Positions 11,959 to 24,502 of a stretch of DNA of 64,000 nucleotides are shown in pieces (within the stretch, counting starts at the first letter, position 1; each line of letters starts with the position of its first letter). The stretch is from assembly GCA_905331475.1 (NCBI GenBank), contig CAJNYU010000032.1, forward strand, positions 47,563 through 111,562, in the 5' to 3' direction. The DNA is from Rotaria socialis. Its lineage: Eukaryota > Rotifera > Eurotatoria > Philodinida > Philodinidae. The notes beneath the pieces were generated by a model that worked only from the letters and a program-made list of their open reading frames with translations, searched no databases and was not told where the DNA came from. A program made the translations under genes and the position numbers.

Positions 11959-12836
11959 ACTGAAAAGAAAAGATGAATGAATAACTAGAACATTTTATCC
12001 CGTCAAATGTACAGTCTCTCTTCATTCAAAAATAAAGTTTCTTTAGTTGTCATATCATGAATAAATAAATCGCTAACCCTCTACTGAAAGGATATGATCA
12101 GATTCAACATATGAAGTGCGTAGACTCAATAATGCTGTTTTAGATATTTTGCTGCACTGAACCTACGTAAGCGTATCAAGGTGTGCGATTAGAATATTGA
12201 CCGTTTCAGAACAAACGGGATTTGTTTCTTTTTTCCAAAAAGTCAGCGAGTGTATTCTCAATAATTGATGATGTTATATGTTATTTCGAGTAATTCAAAT
12301 TAAGATGAAAAAGAGTATATATAAAATTTGTATGATCAACAAATTAAAGGCATTCACATAAAGTTGTTGCTTGCGACACTGCGAATATTTGAGACACAAG
12401 TACTCTTCTATTCAAAGACTCTCTATTATATTTTCACTTCGTGGATAGTTCAATTAGATTTTTTTTATGATTTATTCTTGTTCAAGTTTCATTCTACCAA
12501 CTTTTCAATTCGCATTTGAGCTTTCGAAATGTAATACAGAGCCTTGAAGTGTTTTAATATTTTAATTTATAAATAACAGGAAATGCATCAATGATATAAA
12601 ACTGTGTATTTATTAAATAAATTATAGGTATAATCTGAAGCTATTGTGAGATTAGCAGATTCATGTGCTTATACAAGTACATGAACATGTTTTTCTCATA
12701 TCTTCTTGGCTGTTCTAACATAGTTAGCGTTAGTTACTGTAGTGCCACAAAAAAATAGTCGGTGGAAAAAAAAGAATTTATCACGAACACTGAAAAAAAT
12801 TAAAAACAGGAAGTTTATCGACTGTAGAACAGCAAG
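11959..12836. other. Intergenic between convergent TatD and TPR genes
   Basis: About 880 bp, A/T-rich, holding the two 3' flanks. The open frame at 12328-12519 is Phe/Tyr/Ile-rich and has no coding character. Confidence 0.4.
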
Positions 12837-13892
12837 CTACAATTTTCTCTTCACAAGTTCGATATTTTTCTTTAATTCAAGAACACATGGATGAACTTCA
12901 GGGACAGATTTTTCGAATATTTCAAGTGATCTTCTATAGAATGAAAGTGCTGTTGAATACTCGCCCATCTTATCGTACACTGACCCGATATTATTGTACG
13001 AAGTAGCTAAATCGAGATGATTAGGAGGAAGAGTTTTTTCACTGATATCGATGGATTTGTCGTAAAATGCAAGTGCTTTCGAATAATCACCCATATGATA
13101 ATGTGCTGAACCAATATTATTGTAGGATGCACCCCACGATGGATGCTTTGGAGAGACAGTCTTTTCTTTGATATGAAGTGATTTTTCATAGAATTCCAGT
13201 GCTTTCGAGTATTCACCCATCTTATCATACACTAGCCCAATGTTATTGTAAGAATTACCCAAGGAGGGATCATTCGGAGCAAGGATTTTTTCTTTGATAC
13301 TAACTCCTTTTTCATGATATTTAAGTGCTTTTGCATATTCGCCCATATTACAATATAGAGAACCGATGTTATTATAAGATGTAGCCAAAGAGGGATTGTC
13401 TCGAGGTAGATTTTTCTGGTTGATCTCTAAATCCTTTTCGTAGAATTCCAGTGCTTTCGAGTAGTCACCCATATTTCTATACACCAAACCTACATTGTTG
13501 TAGTAAGTAGCCAAGTTGGGATGGTCTGGCGCAAGAGTTTTTTGGAAGATGCCATGCGATTTTTCATAAAATAAAAGTGCTTTTGAGTATTCGCCTAAGT
13601 TATCATAAACCCCGGCCGTGTTATTGTAACAACTGGCTAATTCTTCATGATTCGGTGGAAGAATTTTTTCTTTGATATCCAGTGATTTTTCGTAGAATAC
13701 AAGAGCTTTCGAGTACTCTCCCATGCTATCATACACTCCTGCGATATTGTTGCAGCAGATAGCCAAATCCGGATGATCAGTATGAAGAGTTTTCAATTTG
13801 ATTTCGAGATCTTGCTCGTAATATGAAAGTGCTTGCGTGTATTCACCTTTTCTCTCATGCTCCAAACCAAGTTTGGTAAAGGAGGAATTAAC
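12837..13892 (-). CDS. Kinesin-light-chain-like TPR protein (5' end not found)
   Basis: One long exon encodes about eight consecutive 42-residue TPR units of the pattern NNIGxVYxxMGEYSKALxFYEKSLxIKEK followed by LPPNHPxLATSY. The array is so regular that it is also a 126-bp tandem DNA repeat. The frame ends EVHPCVLELKKNIELVKRKL, TAA at 12837-12839. There is no ATG in the upstream part of the exon; the frame runs back to a splice acceptor (TTTTAG) just after 13892, so at least one more exon is needed. I could not find a convincing one in the next 2.4 kb, which contains transposon-like termini. The gene may therefore be 5'-truncated. The array is expected to bind a protein or peptide partner. 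Confidence 0.8.
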   Translation of the reverse strand, partial: VNSSFTKLGLEHERKGEYTQALSYYEQDLEIKLKTLHTDHPDLAICCNNIAGVYDSMGEYSKALVFYEKSLDIKEKILPPNHEELASCYNNTAGVYDNLGEYSKALLFYEKSHGIFQKTLAPDHPNLATYYNNVGLVYRNMGDYSKALEFYEKDLEINQKNLPRDNPSLATSYNNIGSLYCNMGEYAKALKYHEKGVSIKEKILAPNDPSLGNSYNNIGLVYDKMGEYSKALEFYEKSLHIKEKTVSPKHPSWGASYNNIGSAHYHMGDYSKALAFYDKSIDISEKTLPPNHLDLATSYNNIGSVYDKMGEYSTALSFYRRSLEIFEKSVPEVHPCVLELKKNIELVKRKL

Positions 13893-16367
13893 CTAAAACA
13901 AAAATTATATACTATGAAACTTATATTTAAATTAACTATAACCCGTCAATGTATCCTATAAATCTATATGAAATTTCTAAAGCTTTAACATCTAGTAGGC
14001 TTCGTATTAAACTAGCCTTTTGTACTTCACAAGTGTAGACGTACAGCAATCAGGGATCTCCTGATTTTTGCAATGTGATGATTAACTTCGTTTTGAACCT
14101 ATAGCGATTTCCAAGAGAAAAGAACAAATCTATGGAAATGTTTCAACTTATATATGGAATGATAGTCGAAATCAACTGAGCCATGATTTAGTTGAAGCTG
14201 AGTTGAAGATTAAAATGAACACTCATTTTCAGTGTTGCCAGATGTCGAACTTGAAAGTCCGGAAACTTGCGGAACTTTTTTTAAATGTTGAAAAAATGCG
14301 GAAAGATTTTTTGGGTCCGTTTTTTCATTTAAAGTACCTTTTACTCTAACGGATTCGAAACAAAGATATTTTTTATACATATCTACAACATATATTTTAA
14401 TAAAAAAAGTGCACATCCAAGAAAACTGCTTGATGTCAACCTCGAAAATCCAAAAAAATCCAAATTTTTTTTTTCGAAATCTAGAAAAAAATCGAGAAAA
14501 GCTTTGAAAATTCGGAAAAACTTTCCAAATCTGGAATTTTTCCACAAGATGTGGGGATCTGGCAACACTGCCTATTTTACTTAACCAGAACTCTACGATC
14601 ATCTTTTAAATGAACCAGATCTTTCGAAACATATATTCGATTGTTAGATTTAAGTAGAGTCACTTGCAGAAGTGTCACGAATTACTTAGTAAATTGGCGA
14701 AGTAGTTTTTACTATGTATTCTAATGAACACGTTTTAATTATCTATTTAAATGAACTTTATGAAATTAGCATTCTATTTTCAATTTGAATTCGACTACAA
14801 CCCAGGTGAATGAATCCGACAGAATCCTACCGTCGGAATGATTCCCGTGAGAAGAAAAATTTTCAGCATCAATCCCATTATAGGAAAAGAGGTTGCTGCA
14901 TCTATTAGTGAAAAATCGGAAGTTATTAGATAAAAATCATCGAATGACTGTTGAATGTCAAAAAAAACACTCCTGATCTAGGAAAAAATTCTCCTGATTT
15001 TTCACAAAAATTCCCTGATTTCTAAAAGTTGTATCTGGTAACCCTGACAGCAATGTGTGCTTTTCTCATTCATTTCTGTATGATTCTGGTTAACTTACTG
15101 TCATTGCCGATTCGTTGCAGCCCATTTTATCTCAAGTGTTGAAACGTATATGGGTGGGTTTCCAATTTAGAATCACAAAAAATGCTATTTGCTAATAACA
15201 CGCAAGGATGCTGGTTAACTTGAATAATAAAAAGCATCAATGTATTGCTTCTTCTCTTGTCAACAGTTTTTTGTTGATATTTCGATTTGCATTCAGTGTC
15301 AAGACGTCATTACAGTGTGCCAATAAATGGCTTATAAAATAAATAACACTTTCTCTTCGAATGAAATGATTCAACAGTTTCTCGCTTTCTGTTCTCTCTT
15401 ATTTCGTTTTACATCTACGTAATCAAAGTGTAATGATAGAACGGGAGAATGATGTCTTCATTGGAATGCACAAGAGTTTCGAAGAATATTTCATGCCGTT
15501 TATAGGCTAAAATAGTAGAAACAAATTCAAAGAGAACATGTCTTAACAAATAATAAGAAGTTGTGAGCGTCCAAGAGGTGAGAAATAGGAATAGTTATTC
15601 AATTGACGAATCATCTACCTTTTCAGAATTCGATGTTGTATTCACAAGTTTCCCGGTCAAAATAAATATGACAGTAAGAATATATAGGGAATATTGTATA
15701 CTTTTGATTTTAGCATCCAGGAATCTATAGGGATATTGAGGAGGTATTTATATTCCTCACTCCTTAGACACCCCTTGTTGAAATTGACATTTTACTCACT
15801 GCATGTCGATTTTGTGATAACATATATGCATAAGAACATTGCTCTGTCGGAAATAGATATAGATGCATTTCTCCGAAGAATATTTTGCTGCAGGAAATAA
15901 CATTTTCTGCATTTCTCACCAATAAAAAGAAAAAAACGTATTCCTTGATTTATGAACATAAGTGCACCAATCTAAACTATATTAACAATAGCAAATAAAC
16001 TTTTTTCCTGATTGATTCTTAATTTCCTGTTAACAAACAGGTATGAAAGGAAAATAACAGAACCTTTTTCTGTAGATTTTTTTACTTGCTCAAATACTAA
16101 ATGCTTGATTTGTCTAATTTTTGACATGAATTTCATCTCTCTATTGAATCGTTCTGTTGTCCTATGTTCGATAGGTATTCATAAAAAATATAAATTAGGT
16201 TACGGCTAAATTGCATCTTTTATATGATTGTTTTAGCTCATATACAATATTAAAAAAAACACGGAGATTCAATTACAAAACAACAAAAAGAAAACTGACG
16301 GATGACATTGAGAAATGAATGAGAATTATATAGATGACTAAAATTTAGCATTGACTTTGTACTAGGT
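13893..16367. other. Gene-poor stretch with transposon-like termini
   Basis: About 2.5 kb between the TPR exon and the 3' end of CCDC47. It contains the 14230-14570 inverted-repeat element and a related terminus near 15038-15052. Repeated TCCTGAT-type motifs occur around 14059, 14972, 14991 and 15013. Open frames at 15694-15900 and 16012-16209 are A/T-rich, have no splice support and were not called. Confidence 0.5.
14230..14570. mobile_element. MITE-like element with 14-bp terminal inverted repeats
   Basis: The left end CAGTGTTGCCAGAT (14230-14243) is the exact reverse complement of the right end ATCTGGCAACACTG (14557-14570). The 341-bp interior is low-complexity, with many GAAAAATCC-like runs, and encodes nothing recognisable. 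I see no clear target-site duplication. It looks like a non-autonomous DNA transposon remnant. Confidence 0.6.
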
Positions 16368-18233
16368 TTACATGGATTTTATTTTCATTTGTTTCATTTT
16401 TGGTTGTCGTCGTTTCATTTCACGTTTATATTCTTTTTCTTCCCATTTGCGTTGCTTGTCTGGATCATCAGATTGCATAATTTTTTCTTTTTCAGCTCGA
16501 CGTTTTTCTTCACGTCTTTGTTGAGCTTGTTCTTGCCGTTGTTGATTGACATTCTTTAAAAATTGTTCTTCAATACGTTGACGATTTTTCAAAGTTTTAA
16601 CTTTTGATTCTTTAGACGTAAAACGAAACAAACCAACATGATCCGCTAGATGTAATACAAAACGTGAATAATCGTTAATAACAGTTTCTGTTGTAATTTG
16701 TAATGAACGATCATTAGATGGAATTAAATTAAACGCAACAATTAATACACGACGAACAGAACGTTCACTTAAATTTAATGCATCCTGTTGTTGTGTTGCA
16801 CTAACACCATTCGATCCAACAGTAGTACCATTATTTGACGGTTGACTAGATGATGATTGTTGATTATCATTCTGTATTTTCATTCCCGTATATTGATCAC
16901 TAATATGAATGTATTCAAGTGCATCAGGAAATCTAAATGAAATATTCATCGATATAAACTAACGAATAAGATTCGTAGGGGTTTTTCGTTGCATTTCATG
17001 AAAATTTCTCCAAAAGAATTCTTACTTGTTAATAAAATCTCCTACTCGATTATCAATAATAATTTTTGATACTTCACTGATTTCACTTAATATCTGATAA
17101 TTTCCGCTTAAACGATGTTTTTCAGCATTTTTTCGTTCCGAACAAAATTGACTAAGATCATTCATGTCACGATGTAATTTAACAGCAGAACGTTTTTTTG
17201 CTAGACAAAATACAAATGTTTCCATATCATCTTTACTATAATCAATAGTATAAATAATCATATCATTTAATGATTTAATTAATGCAGCCAATGAATTAAA
17301 TAAACATTGTCGTTTAATAAAACGCATTTCAATCAGCATACTTTCAAGTGATGTTCGACCACTACACCAAAGTACATATAAACTTTCAGATTCTTTATGA
17401 ATATTATTTGATACGACATCATTATCTATTTGTTCATCAGTTGATTTTGTAGTTTGTGTTTGACCATTATCACCAACGAGAGAAAATTTTCTTTCAAGTA
17501 AATCACGTTGGGAATTATAAATAGTTGCTGCAAGGCGAGCATTTTTCGAACGTCCAATAAGAAAATTTATTAAGTAACTCAATAATACAAGAATCATTAT
17601 TGCTTCACAATGATACGATTCCCATCGATTGCCTGTTAAATTAGCAGGAACTTCAGCAATTTTAAAATCTGGTGTAGGTGCCGATGAAAATAGATCAGTC
17701 TAAATATAAGTTTCATTAAAGATTACGTTATTAAAATTGACCTTTATTCTTTATCTCTTAGACATTAAGTTAACATCATAAAAAAACAAATTTCTCTTTG
17801 TAATATTACATAGTAAATTCAATGAATGAAATGACTCAAACTTATTCATTACCGCTTCAAATTCTTCTTCATCAAACATAAGATCATCATCATCATCATC
17901 ATCAATAGTGACACTATCATGAGTTGTTTGTTCTGTTGTTTTACTCATCGATGGTTGAGATAAACCCTCGTTTTTAGTTTGATCTGGCTGATTAAATTGT
18001 GTTTTAGATGATAACTGACTAGCACCGGGTGGAGATGGAGTTTCTAAAATAGAAATATACCTGTAGACTTTCTAGTCAAAACTCATCTTCGATTTCTTAC
18101 CAGCAACAAATTCATCTTCATCAAAATCGTCAAATTCAGAAAACTCTTCATCATGAATTTTCTTTGCTGCTGACCACACGAAACATAAAAGAATATTTAA
18201 TAAAATAAAAAATACAGTAACAGATGTACGCAT
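16368..18233 (-). CDS. CCDC47: CCDC47 homologue (PAT complex / ER translocon partner)
   Basis: Four exons (18101-18233, 17853-18043, 17026-17699, 16368-16932) join in consistent phase to give 520 residues; the human protein has 483. It starts with a signal-anchor-like MRTSVTVFFILLNILLCFVW, followed by an acidic segment (SEFDDFDEDEF, later a DDDDDDD run) that fits lumenal calcium binding. The central part has WESYHCEAIMILVLLSYLIN, the transmembrane segment, then ESLYVLWCSGRTSLESMLIE and DLSQFCSERKN. The C-terminus is a highly charged coiled coil ending KMKQMKIKSM, almost the family signature. CCDC47 works with Asterix at the ribosome-translocon complex in the insertion of multi-pass membrane proteins. 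The acceptor of the last exon was placed at 16933-16934 because it keeps phase and gives FINKFPDALEYIHISDQY. Confidence 0.94.
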
Positions 18234-19377
18234 TTTACTGATTATTATTGCACTAATAATTTTTTTGTGGCTATAAGAAATCTAGTGTTCCAAACAACAG
18301 ATCAGTTTTGATCTTTATTCCTATTGGCTTAGGAGACATATCCAATAAATTATTTAAAACCAGAAGAATTTTATCTTGATTATTAATTAATTTTCATCAA
18401 TAGATCATAGTTTAATTTAATTTCAAGCAATAGTTTTTGAATTTTTTCATTCAATAAAATAGATAGATGGAAGCATACAATGGATATCAATGACCAATGA
18501 GAAATCACAACGTTTTTTTGTCTTCATTTAATCACAACAACGGACACTCGCTTTCTTCTTTCTCTAACCAGTTCAATCGACCCTTTCGATAAACAAAAAA
18601 AGAAAAAGAACGAAAAAAGAAAAAGAATTGAAAGTTTTTAATTCTATTTTAGATATTAACATCAATCTAGTGTATTTACAGCATGATTTACAACAACAGT
18701 TAACATATTTATTTATATTTACTTTCTTTTTTCAGGTAAATATACTTACTTTTATAACGGTACGAATACTAATGATGATATGAGATGTTATAAAACAGAG
18801 AAATGCAAATTTTTTTTCATATATGTTTACATTAGTCGGTATATCGTATATGGGGAAAGGTTTCGACTTGTAAAAGAATTACGTAAATGACTTATTATGG
18901 CTTCTTTTTTTAATCAAAAAGAAATTTTTTTTTTGTTGAACATGATTGAAAGAAACAGACATAAAATTATTAAAGCATTTCGAGATAATACATGACAGGT
19001 CTTTTTTTCGCTTTTGCTCCGTTGTCACCATCATTACTATATACGGAAAGAAAGATTATCTCTGTCAGTTGGTCTATTTTTTGAGTAGAGATGTCGCAAC
19101 AATTGCTTGTTGGGTATATAATATATACGTCGATTTATCATACAGAACTCGACTATTTCCATCAACAATTGCCCTCATGCTGTGCTAGTACATAGTGCGG
19201 TGAAGAACGGAAAGCGAGAGAGAGAGAGAGAGAGAGAAAGGAAGCAATATGAAGACATGGTGAAAATGATAACTGCATGTTTGTTTCAGGTTGTTGTTGT
19301 TGTTGTTATTATTATTATCGTCATTATATAGAATCTACATCGACATATAGTACCACGATTATATTATTTCATTACTA
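18234..19377. promoter_or_regulatory. Divergent region between CCDC47 and coronin
   Basis: This 1.1-kb gap must contain both promoters. It has a (GA)n run at about 19216-19237 and a (GTT)n/(ATT)n run at about 19291-19317, just upstream of the coronin ATG; GAGA-type tracts are common near animal promoters. No gene was seen; the open frame at 18946-19188 lacks support. Confidence 0.4.
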
Positions 19378-21475
<2,098 letters not shown>

Positions 21476-21862
21476 TACTTATAATCAAATAACAATGTGT
21501 TCTTTTTCTTCTTTATTTCATTTTTCTCTTATCTCACTCGTTTATTTATTTTTCAATTTATTTAACTACGTGCATATACACACAAAATTCATACATGCAT
21601 CTTTAATATTACTTTTCAAATTCAGTAAGATCATTATTGTTTGCTTTTAATGTTGTTTTAGTTATTTTTATTTGCATGTATGCATGTTTGTATTTTTCTA
21701 CTTGGGGAAGTTTTAGAAACTAGTTTTAAATCTCCACTGGTATCTCTTCTTCTTCTTCTTTAACCCTATCATAACTGTTAAACCTAACCTATATATACTA
21801 TTCTACTAATAACTTGTTGTTTTTATACTGTATAGAAATAAATTTATTTTAATTTTATTTAG

Positions 21863-22120
21863 AGCGATCTGAAATCGGTTCGTTCCAAAACTTCCCCATC
21901 TTCAACTGAAATCCAGCAAAAATCCAATCAATATGATAGTATCCTTTCTCAACTAGATCTGATTCATCGTCATCTGAATGATATTGATCATCGTGTGGAT
22001 GATTTTAATTATCGTTTGAAGGTGCTTGAAAATTTATCTGTTAGTAAACAACGTCAATATCAACCAACTGAAGATAGTTACAAAAAATCCATTCATTGTG
22101 ACGATGGTCTTAGATTTTGA
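21863..22120 (+). CDS. Candidate alternative 3'-terminal exon of coronin
   Basis: A TTTATTTAG acceptor at 21854-21862 opens an 86-codon frame ending in TGA at 22118-22120. It begins SDLKSVRSKTSPSSTEIQ and contains a heptad-like segment, LDLIHRHLNDIDHRVDDF, followed by YRLKVLENL. It includes RLKVLE, matching the R-(x)3-hydrophobic-E coronin trimerisation pattern also found in the upstream last exon. The acceptor is phase 0, the same phase as the donor after GASVQQGQ at 21240, so either terminal exon can be spliced to the same body. An AATAAA at about 21837-21842 lies between them and would polyadenylate the shorter form. It is not a separate gene, because it has no ATG near its start. No transcript evidence was available. 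Confidence 0.7.
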   Translation, partial: SDLKSVRSKTSPSSTEIQQKSNQYDSILSQLDLIHRHLNDIDHRVDDFNYRLKVLENLSVSKQRQYQPTEDSYKKSIHCDDGLRF

Positions 22121-22570
22121 TCTCTTAGAAATATCCTGTGTTTTATGCATGTAGTCATTTTTGTTTTTTTCTTTTTTGATTTCTGCTTGTCCTCATCGTT
22201 TTTTTTTCTCTGTTTCTTTCTTTTTTGGTTACTGTCTGGCCCAATGTTGAATATTTGTCCATTGAGCATTTAGCATTTGTGAAACAAGCAAATGATCCTT
22301 TGTACCTCTTCGTTCTTAACTTGCTCTGAGCTACACCCGGTGCTGTTATACGTGCTCGCAATCACACATTTTACTGTCTTCCGTGTTTCTTCTCTTTCCC
22401 TTTGTCGCGTCTTTTTTCTTTTGTCTTCTATTAGGATTACCACTGTACACATTGAGAATCAAACATGAAAAAAAATCTTCAAACAAACGTTTCTTTTTTG
22501 TGTGTTTAAACGAAAAAAAAGTATTTAACAACATCAGAAGCAATGAATTGTTTGAAAAAAAATATTTTAG
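22121..22570. other. Intergenic between coronin and DNAJB11
   Basis: 450 bp, T-rich. It ends in ATATTTTAG directly before the DNAJB11 ATG at 22571, which looks like a splice acceptor (see findings). Open frames here on both strands are Lys/Arg- or Phe-rich and overlap one another; none was called. Confidence 0.4.
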
Positions 22571-24502
22571 ATGAAAATCAATTCTATTATTTATCTATTG
22601 GTTTTATTCTTATTAATATTCATAGTAGATGTCATATCGGCTGGGTTCGTAGTGGAAAAAAATTTCGTTTAGAAATTAAATGAGTAATTATCGTTTTTCT
22701 TCTAGGCGTGACTTTTATAAAATTTTGAATTTGCCAAAAACGGCTACGTTGAATCAAGTAAAAAAAGCTTACCGAAAATTAGCAAAAGAACTACATCCGG
22801 ATAAGAATAAAGATGATCCAAAAGCACAAGAGCGATTTCAAGATTTAGGAGCTGCTTATGAAGTAAAAACAAAAAAAAGTGTTTTATTCGAAACTACGTT
22901 ATATTGTTTTATTAGGCATTATCTGATCCTGATAAACGAAAGGTCTATGACAAACATGGTGAAGACGGCTTGAAACGACAAGGTAGTGAGGATTCATTCC
23001 ATGATCCATTTTCCAGGTATATCTTATCATTTAATGAAGGCAGGTCCTAGGAAATTCTTTTTTTTTCTTAGTTTTTTTGGTGATTTTTTTCCTTTCGGTG
23101 GTTCGAGAGATGATGGACATCATCAAGTACCACGTGGCGGAGATTTAGTGCTAGATTTATATGTAACACTCGAAGAAGTTTATAATGGAAATTTCGTTGA
23201 AGTAACAATTGCTAATTGTATTCTTTTGCTAAAAATTAATTATTTAGGTTGTTCGAGCAAAACCAGTAGCAAAACAAACGGCTGGTTCACGTAAATGTAA
23301 TTGTCGAATGGAAATGCGAACTACTCAAATGGGACCTGGCCGCGTAAGATTTATTTTTAGAACTAGAGTATTTTCTATGATATAATTGAGTTGTGTAGTA
23401 CAAGAATAATAGTATATTAATATCTATTGTGATATTTGTATGACAGCAAAATAATGTACTCTGCTAAGTTGATGTTTGCATTAGAGAAAATTATGTCGAG
23501 TATTAATATTTAATTTTTCTTGGCGGAAGAAGATTATTGATTGGAAATTTCTGTTTTAGTTTCAAATGATGCAAGAACAAGTATGCGATGAATGTCCAAA
23601 TATAAAGTAAAACAAATTTTTATTTGACAAAAATTTTTATTATTTTCGCTTTTAAGATTTGTTACAGAAGAAAAAGTATTGGAAATAGAAGTAGAAGCAG
23701 GTGTAGCGGACGGATATGAAATACCATTTACTGCTGAAGGTTTGTCTTCGAAATTTTCGGAAACATAAAAAAAACTTTCTTTGTTGAATAGGAGAGCCGC
23801 ATATGGAAGGTGAACCTGGTGATTTGAAATTTATTATTCGTATTCAAAAGTAATAATAGGAATATGTCGAATTTGAAATAATATATTTTTTATATCTTTT
23901 CATAGACATCCAAGATTTGAACGTAAAAAGAATGACTTATATACAAATTTAACAATAACTCTGCAAGATGCACTGAATGGTTTTGATGTATCATTTCCTC
24001 ATCTTGATGGACATGATGTAAGAAGTTCAATACTACATTAGTTAGTAAAAAGAAAAGGATTAGGTCTGAATCTAGTAGATCTACACATTTTGGCATAGAT
24101 TATCATACAGACAAGACTGAAAATACTCCAGCGATTTTTCATGTTTTCTGAGAATAGCATAGATAATCATTAAACATAGTCTAAATTCATTGAATAGTTT
24201 CGAAATATCAAATTAATTTTAGGTAGTAGTTAAACGAGAAAAAATCACTTGGCCTGGTGCTCGCATAAAGAAAAAAGGCGAAGGTCTACCACAACATGAT
24301 CAAAATAATATTATTGGCGATCTTTACGTTACGATTGATGTTGACTTTCCTAAAGGTGCATTCGATAATGAACAACGCGAAGGTAACTCGTCGAAAGATC
24401 CTAGTTCTTTTTTAAATATAATACTAACAACAAACAATTCTTTTAGCTATCAAAACTCTATTGCAACAAGAACCGAAACATCGATTGTACAATGGCTTTT
24501 AG
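22571..24502 (+). CDS. DNAJB11: DNAJB11 / ERdj3, ER-lumenal DnaJ co-chaperone
   Basis: The start at 22571 gives a signal peptide ([20 protein letters not shown]) joined across a 66-bp intron to the J domain. There [20 protein letters not shown] and [13 protein letters not shown] contain the HPD needed to stimulate Hsp70. A G/F stretch follows ([11 protein letters not shown]). The substrate-binding region has the family's short cysteine insertion, [20 protein letters not shown] and VCDECPN. Next come [56 protein letters not shown] and [20 protein letters not shown]. The end is HRLYNGF before TAG at 24500-24502. The protein works with the lumenal Hsp70 BiP in folding and degradation. No KDEL-type signal is present, as in other ERdj3 proteins, which are retained by association or secreted. 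Confidence 0.94.

Noticed and set aside
14210..14602. 130-residue open frame on the minus strand
   Set aside because: It lies inside the inverted-repeat element and is a Phe/Lys/Arg-rich low-complexity translation, not a protein.
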